NCBI GenBank assembly: GCA_964019135.1
Contig: OZ025256.1
Coordinates: forward strand, 3,369,249 to 3,433,248
Direction of reading: 5' to 3'
DNA length: 64,000 nt
Source of the DNA: Arenicola marina
Taxonomy: Eukaryota > Annelida > Polychaeta > Arenicolidae
The notes below the pieces were generated by a model. That model was not told where the DNA came from. It searched no databases and was given only the letters and a program-made list of their open reading frames with translations. Positions 21,967 to 32,960 of this stretch are shown here, piece after piece. The translations under genes and the position numbers were made by a program. Position 1 is the first letter of the stretch; every line of letters starts with the position of its first letter.

Positions 21967-22757
21967 TTTTTTTGAGAGCATTTACTGATGGGTACAGCCC
22001 ACGGTCCTCACTTTCTGGAGAACAATCCTCGATCGTAATCAGTTATTCTAAGACTAATTAAAACACATATACGTATATGTATTAAAATATACATATAAAG
22101 TATTATAGCATAGAACTATATTAGATATATTAAATAGTAATTTAATATGAAATATACAATATATATTTTTGATACAAACCTGCTGCAATTATTCTTATCT
22201 TCCCTAGAAGGAGGTGTGGTGGGTAACCGAACTTATGGCCTCTATGTTAAGTGGCAGGTAACAAAATGAAGCCACCAACTTATAGGACACGAGGGGATAT
22301 CCGTACCACACATTGCCGCGCCCCACTACTGAAACCAGTCGAGTTCGTTTTATAACAACACTTCTTCCAATCCATCTATGCAGAGAACAATAACTATGCA
22401 GAGAAAAATAACACAAGGGGGCTGGGGGGGGGGGGGGGAGCATCTCTAAAGAAGGACGCCAGTGGCCAGTTTTCATTTATGATACTGGCGACATGGAAAA
22501 CGTGACGCTCAGTTTTGAGACTAAGACAGCCTGATTGAATATAGTCAAGTCATCATCAAAAGTAATAATGATTACGATTACCTTGCTTTTAATGTAATCG
22601 ATTACAATCGATTACGATTACTGATTATGATTATCCCATGTCTTAAAGCCTGCCTATTAAATATTCTTTTTAATTAGGACAGTCGAGAAAAAAATGCATA
22701 ACAGTTACCGTCTCACTAACAGCACCACATGAAGAGTAGAGGCTTTCGTTGCATAGA
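21967..22757. other. no gene supported; AT-rich
   Basis: TATATAC/GTATATG words dominate 22070-22170. A 90-codon minus-strand frame at 22204-22476 has no recognisable features. Confidence 0.35.
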
Positions 22758-23393
22758 TTACAGTTGTTTGTTTACATTGCTAAAACCCAGTCGCTTTTGC
22801 GCTAATGTCACCTGCACTTTTCTTAAACCCATATAGAAGTACCTGGTCTTGTTTTGACGTATATTATACAGAGAGCAATACAGTGATCGAAATTGGCTAA
22901 CAGATTGACAACTACGCAGTGCACGCGACGAAGAGTTCCACATTCGTGTGAGGAAGAAACTAGATAAGTAGCTATTGGTTGTACACTGGATGGTGCGGAA
23001 TTAATTGGCATTGTTGCCTTGCGTCATTCTGTTGGCACCCAACCTGGATGGTAGTCTAGATGTGATATAGGATGAGGTTGCGCCTAGGACGCACTGGGCA
23101 TATTTAACAGCAATCTGAAATTGGCGCTTTAACCCCATTCTATATGATCGGGTCTTTGCACCAGTGAATACGCGGATGGCCTCGTTTTGAACGTTTTCGA
23201 TCTCCTGGCTGCTCTTGGCGTCACAGTTTGCAAATACAACACTACCATATTCTAAGAGTGGCCACACATATGACAAATAAAATAGCTCTAAACTCTTACG
23301 AGACCACTTATACTTCACCCGTTTAAGCAGATTTAGTCTAACGGACACTTTAGTAGCAATAATTTGGACTTTTACAGCATATTTACCTTGCAA
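22758..23393 (-). pseudogene. non-LTR retrotransposon reverse transcriptase, C-terminal remnant
   Basis: Translated on the minus strand, 23393-23001 gives a stretch typical of the region just after the catalytic core in jockey/CR1-like retrotransposon reverse transcriptases: LNLLKRVKYKWSRKSLELFY, then PLLEYGSVVFANC, then IENVQNEAIRVFTGA. After a frame change near 22990 the similarity resumes in another frame as MWNSSSRALRSCQSVSQFRS and YFYMGLRKVQVTLAQKRLG, ending at a stop at 22758. The catalytic YXDD region and everything upstream are absent: the fragment starts abruptly against the AGCATAGC array at 23394. It is 5'-truncated, frameshifted and non-functional. The clade assignment comes from recalled family pattern, not from a search. 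Confidence 0.8.
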
Positions 23394-23394
23394 A

Positions 23395-23920
23395 CCATAG
23401 CAATGATATCATATTTGCGATCCAAAGAATAGCTTTGGCATTGTATTGTTCATGCTTAGCATGGCTATGGGACATATTGCCTCTGAATAGCATAGCTATT
23501 AAAGCATATTGACTTTGATTATCATGCATGCGAGATCAAATTGGCTTGAGTAGCAAAACTATACGACATATTGATTGTGCATAGCATTGCTGTGGGACAT
23601 ATTGGTTTTCAATAGCATAGCTATGGCGGCATATTGGCTTTCAATAGCATAGATATGCGGGATTATTGACTTTAAATAGCATATCTGGAAATTAGCTCTG
23701 AACAGCTTCGCTATGAGGGCGTATTGACTTTTAAAAATAACGGCTTATAACATCATATCTATCCGAGTACGCTGGCTTTGAGTCCCGCAGCTATGCGAGT
23801 ATATTGACTATTGCATAGCGAGCAGGTGACATGGTATTTCCCTGTGGTAGTGTCCTTACACGGCATAGCTATATGACAATACATGTTCCATGCCCAGCAT
23901 AGCTATGATGTGATGCCGAG
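23395..23920. repeat. decayed AGCATAGCTATG minisatellite
   Basis: AATAGCATAGCTATGG and GGCATATTGGCTTTCAATAG recur at about 32-45-base intervals with many substitutions. The retrotransposon fragment abuts its left edge. Confidence 0.82.
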
Positions 23921-25556
23921 GATATAGTTACAATGATATCGCGACCTTGACTAGCCACGCTGTGACGTCCCGGATCGGCCGATCGAAACTGCTAATATGT
24001 TTATAATCATGAATATTAATAGTTAATAGGGCCTTATAGGATGGCTGCCCTATTGATGGTGGCTCTGGGGGATGGCAGGATTGTGAAAAGCGCGCGTCTC
24101 CAATTGATGGCCTCGTTTAATAATGTTCTTCCCCCTATATACACAATACCAAACACCCTCTCCCTCTTCCCATCCACACTCCCCCTCCCCCTCCCCCTCT
24201 CCATCTCCCCATTCCCGTTTTCGGCCACCCCTGCTCCCTCCGCCCCCCCCACTCCACCTCCCCGGCCGGCTGCCCGACGTATAGCTATCCCCGAGGTGAC
24301 CACAATCGAGCCGCGATCTGTCACCCCCGAAACCCTCCCCCCACCCCAGCCCCCCAATCCACCATCGTCCCCGTGACACTGGAGGAGGAGTAGGAGACAT
24401 CCAGGCTCCATATAACCGTCCATTAGATGTGGGCGAGGCGGGATGTCAACCACCCGGGGTAACACACACCCAGTCCTGTGTGTGGCAGGGCCGGCCGGCC
24501 GGCGTGTCCCGAGGAGGCTGGTGGTTCCGCCGCCGCCGCCGCGCACTGTTACCTCGTCACGGAAGCACTCTCTCCGAGTCCGCTGCATAATTGAGAGGTG
24601 CGCATCATTAGTAGCCGAGCGGGCGTGCCGCGCGTTCTGCTCATGGACCCACCTACCCACTTACCCCCAGCCCATCCACCCACACATCCACCCGCCCCCC
24701 CCCCCCCCCCGCTTCTATAGACACGTGCGCTTCCTTCCTTCCAACGGTAGGGCGGAGGGGTCAACCCCATCCCGCCCGGCGCGTCACGTAATCTCTGCAT
24801 CGCGCCGCCACGTGGTCCCCCATTATCGCTCACTCCTTATTATCAGACAACGTCACACCGGGATCTCTTGGCGTCTGGCTGGTGCTCGCCATGGTTTTCA
24901 TGCGCCTCCTTCCTTCACCCCGACGCATGCCAGGCAAGGACTGGTCGCTGGCGGCGTAGGGATATCAATTATTGACGCATATCGCAGGGGTTCTTATTGG
25001 CACTGGTCCGATATCAATTATTGAAGGTTTAATCATATCAGCGGAAATCTTGGTTTTTGTTCCTTACGATGTGGAGCAAGAAGACGTCATGGGCGCTGGT
25101 TGCGGCCGCTGTGTCTCCTCCAATGATAGTCCAATACAGACTGCCGAAGCATGTGCCCTGTCGTGAGACTGGTTCCCGGCCTATACCCTGTATGTTTCAA
25201 GCCCTTTTTGTGTTCATGACCTTGTGATTTATTATGCATAAGGCTTGAGCTTAATACGAACGATTTCGGGAATTCAATCAGGTGCAGCGGCATCAAAACA
25301 ACAAATACACTCACTTATATAAACAATGTGGGATTCCCTTAATACAGTACATTTGTAATGATGTTGAATAGCTGTTATTTAAAATTACTAAGTCTATGTA
25401 CCTAAGTCATTCTCATTGCAAATTTTACTCCAGCCAGTTAGTGACCCTGATTCAACCCATAGCTACACGGAGGCAACTAAAATACCGACGTCTCCCTTAT
25501 TGTAACGGACATATACCCATTAAAAAACCAATTAAAGACAATTTCACTGAGTCTGT
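23921..25556. other. no gene supported; C-rich tract and 15-bp direct repeat
   Basis: 24170-24370 and 24640-24710 are C-rich, giving proline-rich artefact frames. GATATCAATTATTGA occurs at 24961-24975 and again at 25010-25024, a 15-bp direct repeat around 34 bases that could be an old insertion footprint. CpG-rich sequence spans 24480-24560. No exon is recognised. Confidence 0.4.
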
Positions 25557-26466
25557 CTAGTTCCTAGCGCGGCTCGTAGACCAGGCTGGTTCCTAGCGCG
25601 GCACGTAGACCAGGCTGGTTCCTAGCGCGACACGTAGACCAGGCTGGTTCCTAGCGCGACACGTAGACCAGGCTGGTTCCTAGCGCGGCACGTAGACCAG
25701 GCTGGTTCCTAGCGCGACACGTAGACCAGGCTGGTTCCTAGCGCGACACGTAGACCAGGCTGGTTCCTAGCGCGACACGTAGACCAGGCTGGTTCCTAGC
25801 GCGGCACGTAGACCAGGCTGGTTCCTAGCGCGACACGTAGACCAGGCTGGTTCCTAGCGCGACACGTAGACCAGGCTGGTTCCTAGCGCGGCACGTAGAC
25901 CAGGCTGGCTCCTAGCGCGGCACGTAGACCAGGCTGGTTCCTAGCGCGACACGTAGACCAGGCTGGTTCCTAGCGCGACACGTAGACCAGGCTGGTTCCT
26001 AGCGCGGCACGTAGACCAGGCTGGTTCCTAGCGCGGCACGTAGACCAGGCTGGTTCCTAGCGCGGCACGTAGACCAGGCTGGTTCCTAGCGCGGCACGTA
26101 GACCAGGCTGGTTCCTAGCGCGACACGTAGACCAGGCTGGTTCCTAGCGCGACACGTAGACCAGGCTGGTTCCTAGCGCGGCACGTAGACCAGGCTGGTT
26201 CCTAGCGCGGCACGTAGACCAGGCTGGTTCCTAGCGCGGCACGTAGACCAGGCTGGTTCCTAGCGCGACACGTAAACCAGGCTGGTTCCTAGCGCGGCAC
26301 GTAGACCAGGCTGGTTCCTAGCGCGGCTCGTAGACCAGGCTGGTTCCTAGCGCGACACGTAAACCAGGCTGGTTCCTAGCGCGACACGTAGACCAGGCTG
26401 GTTCCTAGCGCGGCACGTAGACCAGGCTGGTTCCTAGCGCGGCACGTAGACCAGGCTGGTCCCTAG
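25557..26466. repeat. 29-bp minisatellite, about 31 copies
   Basis: The unit is GGTTCCTAGCGCG(A/G)CACG followed by TAGACCAGGCT. Variation is nearly confined to one A/G site plus rare GGCTCG and GTAAACC variants, so the array is young or homogenised. Since 29 is not a multiple of three it contains no long frame. Confidence 0.97.
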
Positions 26467-27175
26467 AGCGCCTGGGGTTCCCTGTCCCAGTTTAGCACGT
26501 CCCTTTCATGGACTGACTGGTTCCCCGTCTCAGTCTAGCACGTCCTTTCCGTATACTGACTGGTTCCCCGCCTCAGTATAGCACGTCCATTCCTTAGACT
26601 GACTGGTTCCCCGTCCCAGTCTAGCACGTCCATTCCTTGGTCTGACTGGTTTCCCGTCTCAGTCAAGCACGTCCATTTCTTGGACTGATTGGATCCCGGT
26701 CTCAGTCTAGCACGTCCATTCCTTGGACTGACTGGTTCCCCGTTTCAGTCTAGCACGTCCATTTCTTGGACTGATTGGTTCCCCGTCTCAGTCTAGCACG
26801 TCCATTCCTTGGACTGACTGGTTCCCCGTCTCAGTCTAGCACGTCCATTCCATGGACTGACTGGTTCCCCGTCTCAGTCTAGCACGTCCATTTCTTGGAC
26901 TGATTGGTTCCCCGTCTCAGTCTAGCACGTCCATTCCTTGGACTGACTGGTTGCCCGTCTCAGTCTAGCACGTCCATTCCTTGGACTGACTGGTTGCCCG
27001 TCTCAGTCTAGCCCGTCCATTTCTTGGACTGATTGGTTCCCCGTCTCAGTCTAGTACGTCCATTCCTTGGACTGACTGGTTCCCCGTCTCAGTCTAGCAC
27101 GTCCATTCCTTGGACTGACTGGTTCCCCGTCTCAGTCTAGCACGTCCATTCTGTGAACTGACTGGTTCTCAGTCT
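26467..27175. repeat. 43-bp minisatellite, about 16 copies
   Basis: The unit holds GACTGACTGGTTCCCCGTCT, CAGTCTAGCACGTC and CATTCCTTG; GTCCATTCC recurs at 43-base spacing (26585, 26628 and onward). It directly continues the 29-bp array and shares its order of words (GGTTCC, then TAGC.C..CACG or TAGCACG, then a CTGGTTCC junction), so one array probably derives from the other. CATTCCT, a TEAD/M-CAT motif, is present in about half the units. Confidence 0.95.
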
Positions 27176-27574
27176 ACCTCAGTACGGTCACAACAAATAC
27201 TGGAGCAGCCCCACTACTTTCCGACGAATACATGTTTTATTATAATATTCGCTTCAAGGGGTAATTGTTAAACGAAAGTACCCCCATGGTCTATATTACA
27301 TACATAGACTTGTGGCTTTTTCGCCGGGGTCAGCTAAGCGGCAAAGTAGTCGTACCAGAGCGCCCCCCTGCGCCTGTATCACGAACCTACTTCGGAGAAC
27401 ATGGTCATGTTTCCTAATATCTCATTACATAGTTTAAAACCTCGGCTAACGGACCAGCGGGAGTGATGCTCTCGAAGATCAGCCCTGGTTTGCATATTGG
27501 GGACGGTATCTATGAAGACATCAAACACCAGGCTGTCGAGTTGCCATCCCTGCACCCATCGACTGTCTGTATCA
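27176..27574. other. no gene or repeat recognised
   Basis: Mixed unique sequence lies between the 43-bp array and repeat family C. No exon is supported. Confidence 0.4.
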
Positions 27575-27990
27575 CTGTCTGCCTTTGACTCACTCCGCTA
27601 GGGCTCCAGTATATCTCTATTGTCGCCTACTGCCCTAATGCATTCGCACTCTCGCTCACCAGGGCGCAAATTGATAGGACAAATGCGCCTCACATTTCTA
27701 CAAATTAGTGTTGGGGACCCAGCCTAAGCCTAATAACACACTATATATCATGGGAAGAATAGAAAGCGTTCACTCCCAATTAGAACTTTAAACTATTTAT
27801 AAATAGTATAAGATGTATTTTGCTGTATTAAATACGCAGAGTTCCTTAGTTTTATGTTCAATTCTTGAAAATTATAATGTAGCAAAAATTACAGCTGATG
27901 TGATAGTTTTCCAAGAATCTTGAAATTTACTCTCGACAGCAGCGGTAAAAGCGGAGCTTGCGTAGCGCCAACGGCCGTGCGGGGAGCTTG
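27575..27990 (+). mobile_element. interspersed repeat family C, copy 3
   Basis: It shares CTGCCTTTGACTCACTCCGC, TAGGGCTCCAGTATATCTC, GGGGACCCAGCCTAAGCCTA, TGTATTTTGCTGTATTAAAT, TCTTGAAATT and GCGGAGCTTGCGTAGCGCCA with 20265-20675. Relative to that copy it lacks about 6-10 bases after CCAGGGCG. Confidence 0.88.
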
Positions 27991-28717
27991 TGTCTGTCTA
28001 TCACTCGTCAAAAGACACTTAGTTAACCCGGGCGACAAAGAAATATTTTATTCTTCCATAACATAATGCAAATTTATAACAAATTCGTCAAAAGATTTAT
28101 ATTACAGTTTTGTCAAACATTAAAATGCTTGAGAGAGGGTCTCATTTCTTTGCAAAGATGGAGATTTTGGACGTCTAAGTTTCTTATTTATAATGATATA
28201 TTATAGTGTTCTTTATACCGAGGAAATTCGGAACTATATTGATCAATTTACATGTCTCTCTCTTTCTCTCTCTATCTATATTGCTTGGTTATTACAAATA
28301 CAGGATTAGTGAGTTGGATGTATAAGATCTTACGTTTGCCCTAATATGCATGACTAAAGATCAAATGGTAAGGATTTTATTGCATAACTCATTCACCAAA
28401 GATATACTGGAGGCGGATCTTGATTTGCGAAACGAGGCTGGGGACGATTGTCATTATGCTGTCAGTTTTTATCACTCCTGTGCCAATGGCACCATCTACC
28501 AATATTTGTCAAGAAGTGCTACCCGGTTCCGTCCCCCCACCGTTTCCTATCAATAACTAATCTTTTTCCGGGTCATCCGGCAGTAAACGGACAGAGAGTT
28601 CACGGAGAAGGTTGTCACCCAGCCCCCCCCCCCCCCACCACACACTCACCCATACACACCCCTCTCCTCCCGTCCCCCACCCCGGGGACCTCTCCCCAAA
28701 CAAACCAGGTTAAATAT
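27991..28717. other. no gene supported; AT-rich, then a short ATG frame
   Basis: 28350-28556 is an ATG-initiated 68-codon frame of mixed composition (contains KDILEADLDLRNEAGDDCHY) that cannot be linked to a family or to splice sites. A (CT)n run lies at about 28255-28275 and a C-rich tract at 28622-28636. Confidence 0.3.
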
Positions 28718-28794
28718 CATATCCGTGGGTTATTTAGTACAGCTTCTTGAGCTAGTCACATCCGTGGGTTATTTAGTACAGCTTCTTGAGCTGC
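28718..28794. repeat. tandem duplication of about 38 bp
   Basis: CCGTGGGTTATTTAGTACAG followed by CTTCTTGAGCT occurs twice in tandem, separated by AGTCACAT. The copies are identical, so the event is recent. Confidence 0.93.
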
Positions 28795-28827
28795 GGAGTA
28801 GATTAATATTGCTCGTCTACGTCGCGT

Positions 28828-29043
28828 AAGGTTACTGAATGGAATGGAATGTTGGTGTTTTAGGCCACTTTTGTGCACATACAGGCTAAATTGGGCCAAG
28901 GAACCTCCCGAGACGATGAAGGATGAAGGAATGAAACATGCCCCAGATTAGGTGCCCGAGCCCGGATTCGAACCCAGGACCTATTGATCTGCGGTCTAGT
29001 GCGCTAACCACTACACCAGGGAGGCCCCCAAGGTTACTGAATG
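28828..29043 (-). mobile_element. tRNA-derived SINE, family A, copy 2, with 14-bp target-site duplication
   Basis: The element (28842-29029, minus strand) starts GGGGGCCTCCCTGGTGTAGT with box A TAGTGGTTAGCG and an intact box B GGTTCGAATCC, followed by CACCTAATCTGGGGCATGTT and a body ending CAACATTCCATTCC. It is flanked by AAGGTTACTGAATG at 28828-28841 and 29030-29043, an exact 14-bp duplication typical of LINE-machinery insertion. The short TTCC-rich 3' end may be its tail. Confidence 0.95.
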
Positions 29044-31585
29044 AGACGAGAGCTTATATCCTCGCGTTTTATACCTCATTATCCGAGAAAAGCACCCAGC
29101 GAACCCCAAGCGTTGACCTTTCTCCACCGCCCCCCTCCCCTCCTTCCCCCGAGGCACCTTGAACTCTGACACATGTTCCATGATCCGATGCGCATGCGTG
29201 CTGACCTGTGACACGTGGATGCCGACCCTTGACCTGACCGAAAAGGCGCTTAACGCGGCGATGTAAGCTGCGCAACGGTACGGAGGCCTAAAGTGTCTCG
29301 GTTCATTATGACTCGGGTCATAACTTGGCTGGATCACTGGCCGCTCTCACCCCGCGGTCGTTAGTTTCGCACGGACGGAGAGGGGACGAGGGGGTGGGGG
29401 GGTCAGCTAAGGGGTCGGTCGGCGATAACGGCTGTAATTACCGCGTGTTCACCCTCCCTGACGTGGCGGGGCTGCGGGTGGGAGAGAGGAGTGGAAGGCG
29501 GTCTTCACGACAGCTCAGGGTGTTGTGGGTACGGTGACAGCGCTATCGACGTCCAAACAGCGTGGACAATAATATCGTAGGGTCTTGTGACTACCAGAGG
29601 GAACAAATGAAAGAAAATGCTTGAAGAAGTGGAAATAGATGGAAGACGAAGAAAGTGATTTATGACTGATACAAAAGACGCATTTTAATTGCTGCATAAT
29701 ATGAACTGCGTTAAATATCTTAAAAGCAATTTTACTGGCACCATTTCAAATGATTATGCGTGGTCAGTCCAAGGAAATCAATTTCATCCACACATTCTGG
29801 CTTAATAACAACTGATGATCAGAACAGGCTGACTTCCTGCCAAACGTAAGCTCTATGTTTTGAATAGGACGGATGCATCATGCTAAAGACTACGGCTGAC
29901 ATTGGATGCACGCACCTTGACCCTAGCCCGCTCTGACAGAGCCAGGCCTACATACACTCAGGCCTACACACGACTGAGAAATGTGTGAGATTGCGGGGGA
30001 CGGGGCCCATCGGTTAGGCATTGCACGTGTGTTTTTTTTCAAACCTATCCCACCCGCCATACAGAAATATTTATAAAATGGCGCGAGCAATATGGTGTGA
30101 ACTACATTACGTCTCCCCATTTAACGCGATGATACGAAGTTCCTTCAGATCGCTCACATTTGTGACATCAAGCCGTGACCTTCACGCACGCGAGGTCACT
30201 CGGACGCCAAGGGGAGCCCGCATTGAGGAGGACAAATATTTTCGTAGCCAGCCAATAAAAATAAGTGGCCTCTTCCCCGCGTTGCCATGACTTCCGCCTC
30301 GCCAGGCTGACGACTCCAGGTCTGTCGATAAGCCTTCCACGAGGCGGGGGGGGGGGGGGGTTCTTGATGAACTTAGCGTGCCACCGTCGTCGGTATGCCC
30401 ACCGGCTCGCAAAGCCCCGTCATCTATTTTTTCTGCGGCCTGATCGGTTGCTCGTTCAACTCCGGACGACTTCGGACAACTCCGGACGACTTCGGAGAAA
30501 TGCGTCGGGCAACAAAGTTTTTATTTTTTATTTAATTAGATAATCAATCGGACTGAGTAACTCTCGTTTTACGCCCATAATGCGTTGGCGATTTCTGAGA
30601 AAGTAAAATCTGGGAGGATTCATGTATTATTCTGACACGTTGGGTTGTTGGGTACGTGTGTAACATTTCTAAATGTCATCCCCCTAAAAAAAATCTGGTC
30701 TTCAATCGGACGTAGGCGGCTCGGACATTGGATCTTCCCGTATGGAGGGCCTACAGCATATGTTCCACTATAGTTAGGTGTGCTTGACATATATTTCAGG
30801 ATATAGATTTGATTTCGTTATTGTTAAAGCTATGCAGTTTTATTTCTTAAATTAATGTATAACGTTTTTTCCCGTCAATTACAATAACTGACAAAATATG
30901 CAACAATGTAAGATTAGTATTAACAGTTAATAAAACTATGACATTTGCTTAAAATAACAAATACAGCAGAAACGGCAGCGTTTTGGGTTTGAAAGTTCAG
31001 CATGTGTTGGAAGCTGTGTGTACTATATCACAAACTTGTGCGTAGGCCACTGGGTTGCTTCACAGATTCAGGGACGTTTGCGTTCTAACACCTATCAGGC
31101 CATTAACTGTTACATATTAGATCATGACATGATATTGGCGGACACAATTCTTTAAATGGCTTTATCTTAGAGACATATTATGACAATGTTTTTATGGCAT
31201 AGCAAAGCAATAGGCCGTTATCGCACATATATATCAACATGTATTCAGAAAATAAATAAGGCGTTCCCATTTTAGTGCTGTTAAGTGACACAAATTACCG
31301 TCACTTGTGCCGGAGCCACATACATTGCACATTACTTTCTGAGAAGACCGGAAATACCTCAATACAAGGTCTTTGCGTCAAGCTAGTAGGTTTAAAAATT
31401 TATTTAAATGACGCTTTGCAGTCTAATTGTGACCTTGGAGAACGCTGGCGCCTATACATAGCGCCGCGTACCGGAGATCGCGTCACGCCGAGATGAAGTG
31501 CTGCCCTCTATGGACTGGAGAGTTATCGACGTCACTATGGTATAACGTGAATGAGGAACCATGTGAAATACGGTTAGGAGGAAGT
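29044..31585. other. no gene supported; unique sequence with small repeats
   Basis: CAACTCCGGACGACTTCGGA is tandemly doubled at about 30458-30497. A G run lies at 30346-30360. 30600-31450 is AT-rich. Small frames exist, but none has a recognised domain or convincing splice signals. Confidence 0.4.
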
Positions 31586-32300
31586 GAGGGCAGTGGGGGG
31601 GGGGAGGCGGAGGGCGGTGGGGGTGGGGGGTGGGGGTAAGGGACAAGTCAGTGAGTGTGACAATGGTGGAATAGGGAGTGGTGAGGGTAGAGGGGTGGGG
31701 CAGGGGTGGTGGGGAGGAGGGGACGAGGTTGGGGTGGGGGGGGGGGGGGCGCGGCAGTAGATATCTCGATGCCGGAGGGCAATTTGCCAGTGAATTAGCA
31801 ATGTCAAATCAATTAGCCGGCAGCCAAGCGGTTTGAGGGGGTTGGTTGGTTGGGGTTGGGTGTGGGGTTGGCCGCGGGTTGTTATTGCAGTAATGGGGGG
31901 AAAGGGGTGGCGGAGGCGGGGATGGGGGCGGGTGTGGGGGCGGTGGCGGAGGCCGGGGGCCGGGGGGTGCGGGTGCGGGTGCGGGGGGGGGGGGGGCAGG
32001 GGCAGGCCGTGGGATGGACATCAAACAGTGGCAGCTAATTACACGACGATGGCAACCACCCCCCCCTCTTACCCCCCCCCATTCACCACACTATTATACC
32101 CCTCTGTCCGGGCGTCCTACGACTACGCGCCCCCTCTTTACCCTCTCAGTCTCTCTTCGTTTCATCGCTTGCCATATGTCTACGATGCTCCCCCACTCCT
32201 GTCAATTGGCCCCTCCACTACCCCCCCCCCCCATGGAGGAGGGTGGGGTGGGGGTAGGGTGGTGGTGGTGGGGGGGTAGGGGGGGGGGAGTCCAAAGCGG
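31586..32300. other. G-rich low-complexity tract with a C-rich patch
   Basis: 31590-31750 and 31830-32010 are long G-rich runs (GGGTGCGGGTGCGGGTGCGG near 31966-31985); 32057-32085 and 32215-32230 are C-rich on the same strand. The tracts can form G-quadruplexes on either strand. The frames through them are glycine- or proline-rich artefacts. Confidence 0.6.
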
Positions 32301-32735
32301 CCTCCAGACGATGAGGGACACGGACTCTCCGTATGTTCCGCCCGATAACAGTTGTGACCTAGTGAACCCAGAGTTGTTTCTCATAGAATTCGACCGGCTG
32401 GTGCCCTGGTAACATATTTCAAAGAAACTTCTTACCATCATATTTAGCAATATTATGTCATTTCGGGACATAACAGGTATATGTGAAATTAATTCTTAGA
32501 AACAAAACATTCCCAAATAATTTAACTACTATAATCATTGACAGCAATTTTTCAATGCAAAATTCAGGACATTTCGGTCGTCAATTTGGTTAACCTCCTG
32601 GTCGCATTTTTTCAGATGCCACCTCCACCCCAGTCGCAAGTTTTCAGTGGACTCCTCCCTTTTCAAATGCCTGGATCCGCCCCTGGTGAACGTGTATAGT
32701 TATGATAATAGCGGATAGTGATGACAAATATTGGC
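32301..32735. other. unique sequence ending in a transposon-like terminus
   Basis: CTGGATCCGCCCCTG at 32671-32685 matches the GGATCCGCCCCTG at 55123-55135 and looks like one end of an inverted-repeat transposon. The other end was not found nearby. Confidence 0.4.
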
Positions 32736-32960
32736 ATGGCGATAATATAGTGATGGTTAGGGTATAATTATGGCTATGTCACAGTAATGGTTAGGATATT
32801 ACAGTTATTGTTAGGATATTACAGTTATTGTTAGGATATTACAGTTATTGTTAGGATTATAATTTATATTATAATTATGAAATAGTTATGGTCATGATAT
32901 AGTTATGATCATGCTGTAGTTATGATGATGATATCATTATGGTTATGATTTAGGTCATAC
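32736..32960. repeat. 20-bp tandem repeat within decayed TTATGGTTATGA sequence
   Basis: TTAGGATATTACAGTTATTG is repeated three times at about 32792-32853. More diverged TAGTTATG(G/A)TCATGATA words follow to 32960. Confidence 0.85.

Larger units (their letters stand above)
21536..22648. mobile_element. possible DNA element with GATTAC-rich ends
   Basis: The left end GCATGGGGCGATTAGATTG and the complement of the right end ACATGGGATAATCATAATC show imperfect inverted similarity. Both ends carry GTAATCG/CGATTAC words pointing inward (21557-21800 and 22563-22640). The interior is AT-rich and non-coding. Imperfect ends and the lack of a target-site duplication keep this tentative. Confidence 0.4.

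Noticed and set aside
24041..24660. Overlapping proline- and glycine-rich frames of 110-208 codons
   Set aside because: They follow C-rich low-complexity tracts on both strands.
25557..27175. CRISPR-like appearance of regular 29-bp and 43-bp repeats
   Set aside because: There are no unique spacers between repeats; units are directly head-to-tail in an animal-type genome.
28350..28556. 68-codon ATG frame
   Set aside because: Its length is compatible with chance, and no domain, promoter or splice sites support it.
28842..29029. Functional tRNA gene from the intact box A and box B
   Set aside because: It is followed by a SINE body and flanked by a target-site duplication, and a second copy exists at 8295; it is a retroposon head.
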